Made by a program: the position numbers and the translations under genes. This document shows, piece by piece, positions 50,672 through 60,740 of a stretch of 64,000 nucleotides of DNA. Source of the stretch: Halorubrum sp. 48-1-W (GTDB taxonomy: Archaea; Halobacteriota; Halobacteria; Halobacteriales; Haloferacaceae); NCBI RefSeq assembly GCF_003287355.1, contig NZ_QMIM01000012.1:62001-126000 (forward strand), given 5' to 3'. The first letter of the stretch is position 1. Each line of letters begins with the position of its first letter. The notes beneath the pieces were generated by a model. The model did no database searches and had not been told where the DNA came from. It worked only from the letters and a program-made list of their open reading frames with translations.

Positions 50672-52033
50672 ATGACAGTCACCATCGTCGGCTCCCAACT
50701 CGGGGACGAGGGCAAGGGCGCACTCGTCGACCGGTGGGGAGGGGACGCGGACGTCGTAGTCCGTTATCAGGGCGGCGACAACGCCGGCCACACCGTCGTC
50801 GAAGGCGGCGAGGAGTACAAGCTATCGCTGGTACCGAGCGGCGCCGTTCGGGGCACGGTCGGCGTGTTGGGCAACGGTTGCGTGGTCAACCCGCGAACGC
50901 TCTTCTCGGAGATCGACGCCCTCCGCGAGCGCGGGCTCGACCCCGACGTCCGGGTCGCGCGCAGGGCGCACGTGATACTCCCGTATCACCGCGTCCTGGA
51001 CGGGATCGAGGAGGCGGGGAAGGCCGACGACGACTCCGGCGTCGAGGTCGGCACGACCGGCCGCGGGATCGGCCCCACCTACGAGGACAAGGCGGGCCGC
51101 CGGGGGATCCGGATCGGCGATTTGCTCGACGCCGACGTGCTCCGCGAGCGGCTCGAGTACGCCGTCTCGCACAACCGGGCCGTCGCCGAGGAGGTGTACG
51201 GGCTCGACGTCGCGGACTCCGAACACGCCGAGGCCTTCGACGTCGACGCGCTCTACGATGAGTTCGGCGAGGTCGGCGAGCGCCTTGCCGGCGACGGGAT
51301 GACCGTCAACTGTAGTGACTTCCTTCACCGCCGTCGGGAGGCGGGCGACAGGATCCTCTTCGAGGGCGCACAGGGGACCTCGATCGACATCGACCACGGC
51401 AACTACCCCTTCGTGACGTCCTCGAACCCGACCGCCGGCGGCGCGGTCGTCGGCTCCGGGCTCGGGGTCACGACCGTCGGCGCGGGCGAAGTCGTCGGGA
51501 TCGTGAAGGCGTACCTCTCGCGGGTCGGCGCGGGACCGCTACCGACGGAGCTGGACGGCGACGACCGCGAGGAGTCGCTCGCCGACGAGATCCGCGAGAA
51601 GGGCGGGGAGTTCGGGACTGTCACCGGACGGCCGCGCCGGATCGGCTGGCTCGACCTCCCGATGCTCCGCCACGCCTCGCGCGTCTCCGGGTTCACGGGT
51701 GTCGCGATCAACCACGTCGACGTGCTCGCCGACCTCGAGGAACTCCAGGTGTGTGTGGGTTACGAGCTCGACGGTGAGCAGTTCGACACGGTCCCGACGA
51801 CCACCCAACGGTGGGAGCGGTGTGAGCCCGTCTACCGCGAGTTCGACACCTGGTCCGCGGTCGACTGGGACGCGGTCGCCGAGGAGGGCTACGGGGCGCT
51901 CCCCGAGGAGACGCGGGCCTACGTGGAGTTCGTCGCCGACGAGATGGACGCCGCGGTGTACGCGATCGGCGTCGGCCCGGACCGCGAGGAGACGATCGAG
52001 CTTTCGAACCCGTTCGAAGCGGCCGATACGTGA
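50672..52033 (+). CDS. purA: Adenylosuccinate synthase
   Basis: 453 residues from ATG 50672. GSQLGDEGKGALVDRWG is the P-loop-like GTP site; NAGHTV, GTTGRGIGPTYEDKAGR (IMP site) and EGAQGTSIDIDHGNYPFVTSS follow. It makes adenylosuccinate from IMP, Asp and GTP in AMP synthesis. It has the usual length. Divergent from the TBP-like gene. Confidence 0.96.
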   Translation: MTVTIVGSQLGDEGKGALVDRWGGDADVVVRYQGGDNAGHTVVEGGEEYKLSLVPSGAVRGTVGVLGNGCVVNPRTLFSEIDALRERGLDPDVRVARRAHVILPYHRVLDGIEEAGKADDDSGVEVGTTGRGIGPTYEDKAGRRGIRIGDLLDADVLRERLEYAVSHNRAVAEEVYGLDVADSEHAEAFDVDALYDEFGEVGERLAGDGMTVNCSDFLHRRREAGDRILFEGAQGTSIDIDHGNYPFVTSSNPTAGGAVVGSGLGVTTVGAGEVVGIVKAYLSRVGAGPLPTELDGDDREESLADEIREKGGEFGTVTGRPRRIGWLDLPMLRHASRVSGFTGVAINHVDVLADLEELQVCVGYELDGEQFDTVPTTTQRWERCEPVYREFDTWSAVDWDAVAEEGYGALPEETRAYVEFVADEMDAAVYAIGVGPDREETIELSNPFEAADT

Positions 52034-52123
52034 ACGCGAGACGGACTCGAACGGTCGAATAAACGAAACACTCGTTTTTCGTTGTTCCACGAAGGTTTTG
52101 CCCCGGCGGGGTGGAGTCCGGGC

Positions 52124-53272
52124 ATGGACCTGCTCGACGATAGTATCGTGCCGGAGCGCGCACGGGAGATCAAACACGAGGCCCGCGAGTTCGCGGACGA
52201 ACACATCGCGCCGAACGCCGAGACCTACTACGAGTCGGGCGAGTACCCATGGGACGTCCTCGAAGCCGGGATGGACGCCGGGCTGGTCGCCCAGGACATC
52301 GGCGAGGAGTACGGCGGGAAGGGGTTCGACCTCGCGCAGGTGCTCGCGATCGCGGAAGAGTTCTACCGCGCCGACGCCGGCATCGCCCTCACGCTCCAGC
52401 TCGCCAGCTTCGGCTGTGAGATGCTCGAGCGGTACGGGACCGACGAACAGAAGGAGGAGTACCTACAGCCGGTCGCGGAGAACGACCAGATATCGGGGCT
52501 CGCGGTCTCGGAACCGGAGACCGGCTCCGACCTCGCCGGGATGACCACGGAGGCGGAGAAGGTCGAGGGGGGCTACGAGATCACCGGCGAGAAGTACTGG
52601 GTCGGCAACGCGGTGGAGGCCGACTGGCTCACCGTCTACGCGAAGACCGGCGAGAGCGACGACCGGTACTCCAACTACACCCTGTTCGTCGTCGAGACCG
52701 ACCGCGACGGCTACGAGGCCGAACACATCCCGGAGAAGATGGGCATGCGGGCGTCCAAGCAGGGCCACATCGTCCTCGAGGACTGTTTCGTTCCCGAGGA
52801 GAACGTCGTCGGCAGCGAGGGGGGCGGCTTCTACGTCCTCGCCGACTTCTTCAACCACGGCCGGGTGATCGTCGGCGGACACGGGCTCGGACTCGCCGTC
52901 GCCGCCATCGAGGAGGCCGAGGCGTTCGTCCACGACCGCAACGCCTTCGGCCGGACGGTCAACGAGTTCCAGGCGGTCCAACACACCCTCTCGGACATGC
53001 GGATCGGCTTCGAGTCCGCCCGCGCGCTCAACTGGCGCGCCTGCGAGAAGGTCACGGAGAACGAGGACGCAGGCTACTGGGCCGCCCTCACGAAGACGAA
53101 GTCCACGGAGGTCGCAGTCGACTGCGCCGAGAAGGGGATGAAGCTCCACGGCGGACGCTCGGTCCTCACGGACCGGCGGATCGCCCGAGTGTATCGCGAC
53201 GCACGGATCCCGGTGATCTACGAGGGCGCGAACGACATCCAGCGGAACCTCATCTATCGGCAGTCCAGGTGA
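52124..53272 (+). CDS. acd: Acyl-CoA dehydrogenase
   Basis: 382 residues from ATG 52124. The signatures LAVSEPETGSDLAGM (FAD/substrate site), NHGRVIVGGHGLG, and the catalytic Glu in IYEGANDIQRNLI near the C-terminus are those of short/medium-chain or glutaryl-type dehydrogenases. It oxidises acyl-CoA and passes electrons to ETF; chain-length preference is unknown. Confidence 0.92.
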   Translation: MDLLDDSIVPERAREIKHEAREFADEHIAPNAETYYESGEYPWDVLEAGMDAGLVAQDIGEEYGGKGFDLAQVLAIAEEFYRADAGIALTLQLASFGCEMLERYGTDEQKEEYLQPVAENDQISGLAVSEPETGSDLAGMTTEAEKVEGGYEITGEKYWVGNAVEADWLTVYAKTGESDDRYSNYTLFVVETDRDGYEAEHIPEKMGMRASKQGHIVLEDCFVPEENVVGSEGGGFYVLADFFNHGRVIVGGHGLGLAVAAIEEAEAFVHDRNAFGRTVNEFQAVQHTLSDMRIGFESARALNWRACEKVTENEDAGYWAALTKTKSTEVAVDCAEKGMKLHGGRSVLTDRRIARVYRDARIPVIYEGANDIQRNLIYRQSR

Positions 53273-53290
53273 GGTCGGCCTCGTCGGCGG

Positions 53291-54043
53291 TCATTCCGTC
53301 GGTTCGACGACCTCTCGGCTCGTCGGGGCGACGTCCGGATCGGCCTCGCGACCCGAATCACGTTCGAGGTCCTCCTCGAGACGGGCGATCGAGTCCGCGC
53401 CCGCGACGGCGACGATCGCGAACCCGACCTTCGAGACGAGATCGAGGTAGACGAACACCAGCATCTCCGTCGCGGGCGTGAGTAGCCCGAACCCGGTGGG
53501 TGCGAGCAACCAGGCGATCGGGTACAGCGTCCAGAGGACGACGGTGATGTTTCGAAGCGTGTAGAAGACGGCACGCACGCGGTCGACCTGCTGTGCGGCC
53601 GACCGCGGGAGGTTCACGAGCAACCCGTACACGAGGCCGAGATACGCGAAGAATGCGACGGCGAAGGCGACCCACGAGACGGTGCCGGTCGTCGTGACGG
53701 CAACGATCCCGCCCGCGATGACCACCACGTCGACGGCGATCAGCGCAGCGAGCGTCCGCCGGTCGGTCCGTGCGAGCAACGCGAGATAGGCGATCAGAAG
53801 CGGCGTCGTGAGCAACCAGTCGACGTACCGTGCGGTCGGAAGCGTCCCGCCCGGCGTGGCGACGTTTCCGACGTCGACGGCCATCAGGACGTACGCGACC
53901 GCCGCGATCCCCGTGACCCCGGCGAGCGTCGCGTAGTACGTCGCCTCCGAGGGACGTCGATACCACAGCCACAGCGAGGGAAGCGTCCCGGCGAGCATCC
54001 CGGTCGCGCCGATCCAGGCCCAGAGGGTGACGTCGACGAGCAT
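53291..54043 (-). CDS. sopII: Sensory rhodopsin II
   Basis: 250 residues, seven helices. Numbered from its own start, the key residues fall on those of Natronomonas SRII: Arg72, Asp75 (counter-ion), Tyr174, Asp201, Lys205 (retinal Schiff base), and Thr189 and Tyr199, which contact the transducer. Residue 86 is Tyr (Phe in that SRII, Asp in proton pumps) and 204 is Ser (Thr there). No proton donor is present, so it is a sensor, not a pump. It starts 1 nt after the stop of its transducer gene (TGA-G-ATG). Confidence 0.93.
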   Translation of the reverse strand: MLVDVTLWAWIGATGMLAGTLPSLWLWYRRPSEATYYATLAGVTGIAAVAYVLMAVDVGNVATPGGTLPTARYVDWLLTTPLLIAYLALLARTDRRTLAALIAVDVVVIAGGIVAVTTTGTVSWVAFAVAFFAYLGLVYGLLVNLPRSAAQQVDRVRAVFYTLRNITVVLWTLYPIAWLLAPTGFGLLTPATEMLVFVYLDLVSKVGFAIVAVAGADSIARLEEDLERDSGREADPDVAPTSREVVEPTE

Positions 54044-54044
54044 C

Positions 54045-55787
54045 TCAGTTCACCCCCTCCGGGCCGTCGCCGACGAAGTCGAAGGCGGATCCGTTCGTGG
54101 ATGGCTCCGAATCGGCTCCGTCCGACGCGAGGTCCATGCCACCGTCGGAGGTCGCCACTCCTCGAGGGGAGGTGTTCGATCGGGAACTCGGTCCCGCCGT
54201 CGAGGACCCGAACGACGGCTCGTCGAAGCCCGTTTCGAGATCCCGTCCGTCGATCGCGTCCAGCCCCTCGGCGTCGTACTCGAAGCTCCCGACGGTGCGT
54301 CGGAGCCGGGTGGCACGGTCCGAGAGCGTCTCGGCGGCGTTCTCGACGGCGCTGAGGGTCCGCTCCTGTTCGTCGACCGCACCCGTGACGTCGTCGGCGG
54401 CGCTCGCGGTTTGTGCGCTGATAGCGGCGACGTCCTCGACGTGGCCGACGACGGTGTCGACCGTGTCCGCCTGCGATTCGGTCGCGTGCGTGATCTCGGT
54501 CATGCTAGTGTCGGTCCGATCGGAGGCCTCGGCGAGCCGTTCGAGGGCGTCGATCGAGGTCTCGACCGTCTCGACGCCGGTCTCGATCCGCTCTTCAGTC
54601 TCCGCGATCGAGTCGACACCCGCCTCCGCGCGCGCCTGGACCGCGTGGATCCGGTCTTCGATCTCGGCGGCGGACTCCTGGGTCCGCTCCGCGAGGCTCT
54701 TGACCTCCTCCGCGACGACGGCGAAGCCCGCGCCGTCGGCGTCCGAGCGCGCAGCCTCGATAGAGGCGTTGAGCGCGAGCATGTTGGTCTGTTCCGCGAT
54801 CGCGGCGATCGTGTCGACCACTTCGCCGATCTCCGCTATCTCCTCGGCCAGCGCCTCGACGTCCTCGGTCGTCTCGGAGGTGACCGTTTCGACGGCGTCC
54901 ATCTCTTCGAGCGCGGCCTTCGCGGCCTCCTGTCCCTCCTCGCCGACGGCCGCGGCGTGTTCCGCCGTCTCGGCCACCTCGGTGACCGTCGCCGCGACCT
55001 CCTCCGCCGAGGAGGCGAGCGACTCGGCCTCGTCGGTCGTAGCCCGGAGATCGTCTCGCTGGGTGCGTGCGCCGTCGGCGATCTCCGAGACGGCGCCCGA
55101 GACGGTTCCGGTCGTCGACCGCAGATCGTCCGTTCGGTCGTCGACGGCTCCCGCGACGGTCGCGGTGTCCTCGGCGACCGACGCGACCGACGCGACCGTC
55201 TCCTCGAGTTCCGCCGCCATCTCGTTGAACGCGGTCCCGACCCGACGGATCGGGTCGCTCTCACAGTCGGGGTCGACCCGTCGAGTGAGGTCGCCGTCGG
55301 CGAACGCCCGCATCGCCCCCTCGTAGGCGGCCGCTTTCCGCTCTATCGTTGCTGTACGCTCGTCCGCCTCGCGCCGTGCCGTCTCGGCGTCCGCCCGCGC
55401 CTCCTCCGCCTCGCGGATCTCGCGTTTGAGCGACCCCCGCATCTCGTCGAAGGCAGTGAAGAGTCGACCGATCTCGTCGCTCCGTCCCGAGTCCAGAACG
55501 ACGTCGAGGTCGCCGTCGGCCATCCGTTCGGCCTTGCGGGTGAGCTGTCGAAGCGAGATGACCGTGTTCGACCCCACGGTTACCCCGATCAACGCGATCC
55601 CGATCACGGCGAGCAACGTCATGCCGACCAATCCGGATCTGACCTCCGTCCCCGCCCGTCCGAGACCTCCCGTACGGGTGTACACGAGTACCCCGTACGC
55701 GACCGAGACGCCCATCACTCCGACCAGCGAGGACGCGAGTTTCACGCCGTAACTGGCCCGAAATCGAGTTAGCAGTTCGAATCGCAT
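54045..55787 (-). CDS. htrII: Sensory rhodopsin transducer HtrII (methyl-accepting)
   Basis: 580 residues. Two helices (about 13-36 and 52-76) enclose a short loop, so there is no extracellular ligand domain. Asn74 in VGVTVGSN is at the place where NpHtrII Asn74 meets SRII Tyr199. HAMP (about 77-130), then methylation helices with glutamates in heptads and the signalling tip [20 protein letters not shown] (334-353). It signals to CheA to steer motility away from blue light. The C-terminal tail (about 500-580) is disordered. A minus-strand TATA at about 55816-55824 sits 33 nt upstream. Confidence 0.93.
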   Translation of the reverse strand: MRFELLTRFRASYGVKLASSLVGVMGVSVAYGVLVYTRTGGLGRAGTEVRSGLVGMTLLAVIGIALIGVTVGSNTVISLRQLTRKAERMADGDLDVVLDSGRSDEIGRLFTAFDEMRGSLKREIREAEEARADAETARREADERTATIERKAAAYEGAMRAFADGDLTRRVDPDCESDPIRRVGTAFNEMAAELEETVASVASVAEDTATVAGAVDDRTDDLRSTTGTVSGAVSEIADGARTQRDDLRATTDEAESLASSAEEVAATVTEVAETAEHAAAVGEEGQEAAKAALEEMDAVETVTSETTEDVEALAEEIAEIGEVVDTIAAIAEQTNMLALNASIEAARSDADGAGFAVVAEEVKSLAERTQESAAEIEDRIHAVQARAEAGVDSIAETEERIETGVETVETSIDALERLAEASDRTDTSMTEITHATESQADTVDTVVGHVEDVAAISAQTASAADDVTGAVDEQERTLSAVENAAETLSDRATRLRRTVGSFEYDAEGLDAIDGRDLETGFDEPSFGSSTAGPSSRSNTSPRGVATSDGGMDLASDGADSEPSTNGSAFDFVGDGPEGVN

Positions 55788-55850
55788 CGATTGACGGATC
55801 GGAGGGCAACTCCACAGATAAATCCGAGCGTCGGAATATCACACGTGATA

Positions 55851-57107
55851 TCAACCGGTCGTCCGGCCGTTCTCGGTCGGCGAGATCGACCGCTCGAAGC
55901 GGAGCAGTCCGACCGCGAGAACCACACAACCGCCCGCGAGCGCCGGCCACAACAGCCACTCGAACCCGTAATCGAAGAACGCGCCCCCGACCGCCGATCC
56001 GACGCCGAAGCCGATCCGCTTCGCGACCTCGAGAAGCGAGAGCTGTGAGCCGCGTTCGTTCGCGTCGCCGAGGTCCGACGCGAGCGAGGTGACGAGCGGG
56101 GCGTGGAGGATCTCGCCGAGCGTTCGCAACACGAGGAACGCGCCGACGAGCCCGATCCCGACCCGCGCCGGAGCGCCCGCGACCGCCCAGACGGCGAGCA
56201 TGGACGTCCCCCACAGCCCCGCCGACAGGACGAGCCCGCGGGTCCGTCGCCAGTCGGTGACCGCGGCCACGATCGGCAGCTGGAAGACGACGATCACGAT
56301 CGGGTTGAGCGTGTACAGGGTGCCGAGCTGTCCCGAACTCAACCCGAGCGTCTCGGTCGCGACGACCGGAACGGTCGCCTGCATCTGTGCGTACATCACG
56401 GCGAACCCCACGTTGAGTCCCGCGAGCGCGAGGATCCGCCGGTCGGTGACCGCCCGCCCCCAGTCGCCGACCGAGTCGCGGAAGGCGACGTCCCGAGTTA
56501 TCGAGCGGACTCGCGGGACGAACGCGAACAGCACGACCGCGACGATCCCGGAGGTGAGCCCGTTGCCGAGGAACACCGCCAGCTCCGCGAACTCGTAGAG
56601 GATCCCCCCGACCACGAACCCGAGGCCGAACCCGGCGTTGTTCCCGACCTTGAGGAGCGCGTATCCGCGATCCCGGGTCTCCCCGTCGGTGAGGTCGGCG
56701 ATCATCGCCTGGGCGGCGGGCACGTACAGGCCGAGGGTGATACCCGCGGCGGCCGCGACGGCGATGAACGAGACCGCCGGGGAGACGGGGGTCGCCGCCG
56801 CGAGCGCCTCGACGCCGGCGTACGCCGCGAGCGTGACCGACGAGAGCGCCATGCTCGCGACCATGACCGGCTTCCGGCCGTACCGGTCGGCGGCGTACCC
56901 GCCGGCGGTCGTGCCGAGCGCAGTGCCGACGTTGTTGGCGAGCAGTCCGATCCCGACGAGCGATAACGCGATGCCGACCGAGAGGTGGAAGTGAACCGTC
57001 GCGAACGGGTACACCAGCCCCGACCCGAACAGGTTGACGAACTGGCCCATCCCGACCACGTACACCGGGCAGGAGAACCCTCGAAGCGGAGCGAGCGGGT
57101 CGTACAC
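55851..57107 (-). CDS. MFS transporter (drug-efflux type)
   Basis: 418 residues from GTG 57107, about 12 helices. Motif A reads GGYAADRYGRKPVMV (loop 2-3), motif C-like FGLGFVVGGILYE is in helix 5, which fits drug:H+ antiporters. The alternative start is the Met at residue 20 (MGQFVNLFGSG). Located between the htrII promoter and the MutS-like gene; substrate unknown. Confidence 0.85.
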   Translation of the reverse strand: MYDPLAPLRGFSCPVYVVGMGQFVNLFGSGLVYPFATVHFHLSVGIALSLVGIGLLANNVGTALGTTAGGYAADRYGRKPVMVASMALSSVTLAAYAGVEALAAATPVSPAVSFIAVAAAAGITLGLYVPAAQAMIADLTDGETRDRGYALLKVGNNAGFGLGFVVGGILYEFAELAVFLGNGLTSGIVAVVLFAFVPRVRSITRDVAFRDSVGDWGRAVTDRRILALAGLNVGFAVMYAQMQATVPVVATETLGLSSGQLGTLYTLNPIVIVVFQLPIVAAVTDWRRTRGLVLSAGLWGTSMLAVWAVAGAPARVGIGLVGAFLVLRTLGEILHAPLVTSLASDLGDANERGSQLSLLEVAKRIGFGVGSAVGGAFFDYGFEWLLWPALAGGCVVLAVGLLRFERSISPTENGRTTG

Positions 57108-57197
57108 GCGGATCGGTTCCGCGGGGGATCCACCTGAACGGTTCGGTCGCGGTCACGTCGGCCGGGAGGGAGGTACCCTGAAGGGAGGTGACCCGAG

Positions 57198-57245
57198 GAC
57201 GAAAACGAGGTGACGGATGAAAACGAGGTGACGGACGAAAACACC
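57198..57245. repeat. 18-bp tandem repeat, 2.6 copies
   Basis: gacgaaaacgaggtgacg at 57198-57215, gatgaaaacgaggtgacg at 57216-57233, then gacgaaaacacc. It lies in the divergent gap (164 bp) between the MFS and MutS-like genes, within 30-75 nt of the latter's ATG (57272). Confidence 0.88.
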
Positions 57246-57271
57246 AAGCGCCCGCGCCGAGACGTCCACCC

Positions 57272-59068
57272 ATGCGACTCGAGGACTACTGGGGGATCGG
57301 TCCGAAGACGAGCGAGCTGTTGACCGCGGAGCTCGGGACCGACCGGGCCGTCGAGGCGATCGAGTCGGCCGACGTCCGCGCGCTCGTCGACGCCGGGCTC
57401 CACCGCGGGCGCGCCACGCGGATCCTGCGTCGTGCGAACGGGGAGGCCGGGATGGAGGTGCTGGCGACCGGCGACACGCGCGACGTGTACGACGACCTCC
57501 TCACGCTCGCCGCGGGTTACGCCCTCACCGAACACGCTGCCGACCGGATCCGCGTCCTCACGCCCTCGCTCGACCGGGAGACCGTCGAGTCCCGGCTCGA
57601 CGGGGTCGTCGCCGCCCGCGACGCCTGGGCCGGTCTCGACGACGCGGCCCGCGACCGCGTCCGCGAGGCGTTCGCCGTCTACGACGAGGCGGGCGGCACC
57701 GACCGGGCGGCCGTCGAGACCGCGATCACGCTGCGCGAGGCCGGGCTGACCGGCGAGACCTTCGACGCGCTCGCCGACCTCGACGACGACGCGCTCCGCG
57801 CCGCCGCGGACGCGCTCGGGGACGTGCGCGGCTCGCTCGACGGCGACGACGTCGAGGTGGCCCCCGGCGCGGACGACGAACTCGACCGGCTCCGCGAGCG
57901 ACTCTCGGCCGCCGAGGCGCTCGCGGACTCGGCGTTCGACGTGCTCGAGACGGTTCGCGACGGCTCCCTCCGAGACTTCGAGGCGTTGGAGGCCGCGACG
58001 GTCGACCACGTCGCGACGGAGACGGGGGTCGACCGGGCGACCGTTCGGGCTGCCGCCCCCGACGACGCGCTCGACGCGGCGGACTTCGTCTCCGCCACCC
58101 TCCGCGGGCTCGTCGACGAGCTGTCGGCCGCGGTCGACGATCGGGAGGCGGCGGTCGCGGCCGACCTCCGCGAGCGGGTCGGGGACGCGGGCGGCGACGT
58201 CGAGCGCGCGGTCGAGGTGGTCTCCGACGTCGCCGTCGACCTCTCGCTCGGCCGGTTCGCAGCCGAGTACGACATGGTCCGCCCACAGCTCGTCGAGGAC
58301 GGCCTCGCGGTCCGGAACGCCCGGAGCCCCTTCGTCTCCGACCCCGTCCAGCCGGTGTCGTACGCGATCGGGGACCACTCGCTGTCGGACGGGGCGGGCG
58401 TGTCGAACGCCGAGTCGCCGCCGTCGGGCGACCGGGTGAGCGTGCTCACGGGCGCGAACTCCGGGGGGAAGACGACGCTACTGGAGACGCTGTGTGCGGT
58501 GACGCTCCTGGCGTCGATGGGCCTCCCGGTCCCCGCCGAGGAGGCGGAGGTCGGGACGTTCGACCGGATCGTCTTCCACCGCCGACACGCCTCCTTCAAC
58601 GCTGGGGTGCTCGAGTCGACGCTACGGTCGGTCGTTCCCCCGCTGGTCGAGGAGGGTCGGACGCTGATGCTCGTCGACGAGTTCGAGGCGATCACGGAGC
58701 CCGGACGCGCCGCCGACCTCCTCAACGGGCTCGTCGACCTCACCGTCGACAGGGGCGCGCTCGGTGTGTACGTCACCCACCTCGCTGACGACCTCAGCCC
58801 GCTGCCCGAGACGGCCCGGATCGACGGGATCTTCGCGGAGGGGCTCACGAACGACCTCGAACTGCGCGTCGACTACCAGCCGCGGTTCGGCACGATCGGC
58901 AGGTCGACGCCGGAGTTCATCGTCTCGCGACTCGTCGCCAACGCGACCGACCGGGCGGTCCGCGGCGGGTTCGAACACCTCGCGAGCGCGGTCGGCGAGG
59001 CGGCCGTCCAGCGGACCCTGTCGGACGCGCGCTGGACGCCGGGGGACGACCGGTCCGACGATGACTGA
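57272..59068 (+). CDS. MutS-like ATPase of the archaeal MutS2-related group
   Basis: 598 residues. An N-terminal HhH-like segment (WGIGPKTSELLTAELG) leads to a long helical lever/clamp region (about 60-340) and the C-terminal ABC-type ATPase with Walker A GANSGGKTTLLE, Walker B TLMLVDEFEAITEPGR and a D-loop/H-loop area VTHLADDLSPL. No mismatch-recognition (MutS I) domain is present. Function in recombination control or repair is inferred. It overlaps the next gene by 8 nt. Confidence 0.87.
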   Translation: MRLEDYWGIGPKTSELLTAELGTDRAVEAIESADVRALVDAGLHRGRATRILRRANGEAGMEVLATGDTRDVYDDLLTLAAGYALTEHAADRIRVLTPSLDRETVESRLDGVVAARDAWAGLDDAARDRVREAFAVYDEAGGTDRAAVETAITLREAGLTGETFDALADLDDDALRAAADALGDVRGSLDGDDVEVAPGADDELDRLRERLSAAEALADSAFDVLETVRDGSLRDFEALEAATVDHVATETGVDRATVRAAAPDDALDAADFVSATLRGLVDELSAAVDDREAAVAADLRERVGDAGGDVERAVEVVSDVAVDLSLGRFAAEYDMVRPQLVEDGLAVRNARSPFVSDPVQPVSYAIGDHSLSDGAGVSNAESPPSGDRVSVLTGANSGGKTTLLETLCAVTLLASMGLPVPAEEAEVGTFDRIVFHRRHASFNAGVLESTLRSVVPPLVEEGRTLMLVDEFEAITEPGRAADLLNGLVDLTVDRGALGVYVTHLADDLSPLPETARIDGIFAEGLTNDLELRVDYQPRFGTIGRSTPEFIVSRLVANATDRAVRGGFEHLASAVGEAAVQRTLSDARWTPGDDRSDDD

Positions 59069-59567
59069 TCCCGAACGTTCCGGCGAGGAGGCCGACCCGA
59101 CGCGGATCCGGTCGATAGCGGTCCACCGCGAGGACGTCGCGAACGCCCTCGAGGCGACGCTGCGGACCGACCGGCGGGCCGTCCTGCGGGTGACGCCGCC
59201 GTACTCCGGCCGGATGCGCGCGCGGATCCACACGGTCGGCGAGGACGAGACGGCGCGGACGCGGGCGGGCCCTCCGTCCGCCGGGGGCGACACCGACGGG
59301 TCCGACCGGCCGATCCACCTCGACCCGGCCGACCTCGTCGCGGACCCGCCGCCGTACCCCGAAGTCGACGAGACCGCCGCAGCGTACCCGGACGCCGACG
59401 TGGAGACCCGCCGGGAGCGACACGCCGAAGCCGTCCGCTCGTGGCGGGAGGCGGTCCGCGAGGCGGTCGGCGGGACCGTCGAGGTACCGGTGGACGGGGA
59501 GCGCGGGGGCGAGGGCGACGCCGACGGGGGGCGGACCCACGAGGTCGACGTGGTCGCGCTCGGGTGA
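59061..59567 (+). CDS. Conserved haloarchaeal protein, unknown function, coupled to MutS-like gene
   Basis: 168 residues from ATG 59061, overlapping the MutS-like stop. Conserved-looking core: RSIAVHREDVANALEATLRT, VLRVTPPYSGRMRARIH, then RPIHLDPADLVADPPPYPEVDET. A helical ADVETRRERHAEAVRSWREAV segment follows. I do not recognise it; gene coupling suggests it acts with the ATPase. Confidence 0.7.
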   Translation: MTDPERSGEEADPTRIRSIAVHREDVANALEATLRTDRRAVLRVTPPYSGRMRARIHTVGEDETARTRAGPPSAGGDTDGSDRPIHLDPADLVADPPPYPEVDETAAAYPDADVETRRERHAEAVRSWREAVREAVGGTVEVPVDGERGGEGDADGGRTHEVDVVALG

Positions 59568-59617
59568 CCGGCGGGAGCCGTCAGCGGAGCGTCGGCGACG
59601 GTTCCGATACGGCGGGT

Positions 59618-60688
59618 TCAGCGACGGTTCTCGATGTGGCGGGCGATCCGCTCGAGGCCCTCCTCGAGTTCCTCGGTGTGGAGGCCGAAGCCGATCCGGA
59701 ACCGGTCGGGATAGTCGAAGACCTCCCCGGGCGCGAGGACGACGCTCTCGGCCTCGAAGAGGGTCCGACAGAACTCCTTGCCGCTCTCGAACCCGTCTGG
59801 GACGGTCACGAAGCCGTTCACGCCCGTCGGCTCGAACCACTCGAGGTCGTGGCGATCGACGAAGTCGGCGACGCGCTCCCGGTTCGCCGTCGCGTGCGCG
59901 CGGTTCGCCTCGAGGATGTCGGCCTCCTGGTCGCCCATCGCCTGCCGGGCGATGTGGGCCCCGACGAGCGGCGGCGAGATGGTCGTGTAGTCCTTCCACT
60001 TCCGCACCGCGTCCGCGGTCTCCGGGTCGGCGACGACCCATCCGAGACGCGCACCCGCGAGCCCGTAGGACTTCGAGACGCCCGCGGCGGAGATCGCCTT
60101 CGGCCCGAGCGCCGCCGCCGGCGGGTGCGGGTCGTCTGCGAGCATCCGGTACACCTCGTCGACGAGCAGGTAGGCGCCGTTGTCCGCGACGAGGTCGTAC
60201 AGCGCCCGCATCGTCTCCGGCCCGAGGTACTTCCCGGTCGGGTTGCTCGGGTTCGTGAGGACGACGAGTCGGGTGTCGGGACGCATCGCCTCCGCGACGG
60301 CGTCGACCGAGAGGTCCCACGCCGGCGGCTCCGTTCGGACCCGGGTCACCTCCCCGATCGACTCGGGCACGCTCGCGAGCGACTGATACGTCGGCGAGAC
60401 GACGACGCTGTGGTCCCCCTCGTCCAGAAGCGACATGAACGTGAGGTAGTCCGCCTCCTGCGTACCGCAGGTGAGGACGACCTCCTCCGCGTCACGGCCG
60501 TAGCGCTCGGCGATCTCCGCTCTGAACTCGGGTTTCCCGTCCGTGGGGATGACGTAGCCGAGCTCGCCCACGTCGAGGTCGAACCGGTCGGCCGGGAGGC
60601 TTCGCACGCCGCTCTCGGCGAGCATCAGGTCCGCGTCCGGCTCGTACTCGTCCAGCCACCGCTCGAGTTCGAATTGGGGGATGTCCAT
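59618..60688 (-). CDS. Class I/II PLP-dependent aminotransferase
   Basis: 356 residues from ATG 60688. Asn146 in TNPSNPTG, Asp177 and Tyr180 in LLVDEVYR, the PLP lysine Lys206 in AAGVSKSYGLAGARLGW, and the C-terminal Arg in FRIGFG are all present. It transfers an amino group; substrate not determinable. The 30 bp after the MutS-coupled gene are convergent. Confidence 0.9.
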   Translation of the reverse strand: MDIPQFELERWLDEYEPDADLMLAESGVRSLPADRFDLDVGELGYVIPTDGKPEFRAEIAERYGRDAEEVVLTCGTQEADYLTFMSLLDEGDHSVVVSPTYQSLASVPESIGEVTRVRTEPPAWDLSVDAVAEAMRPDTRLVVLTNPSNPTGKYLGPETMRALYDLVADNGAYLLVDEVYRMLADDPHPPAAALGPKAISAAGVSKSYGLAGARLGWVVADPETADAVRKWKDYTTISPPLVGAHIARQAMGDQEADILEANRAHATANRERVADFVDRHDLEWFEPTGVNGFVTVPDGFESGKEFCRTLFEAESVVLAPGEVFDYPDRFRIGFGLHTEELEEGLERIARHIENRR

Positions 60689-60740
60689 CGTTGCCACCAC
60701 CTAGACGGGGAGTCGATGATAACCGTTCGGTGTGGGCTGA

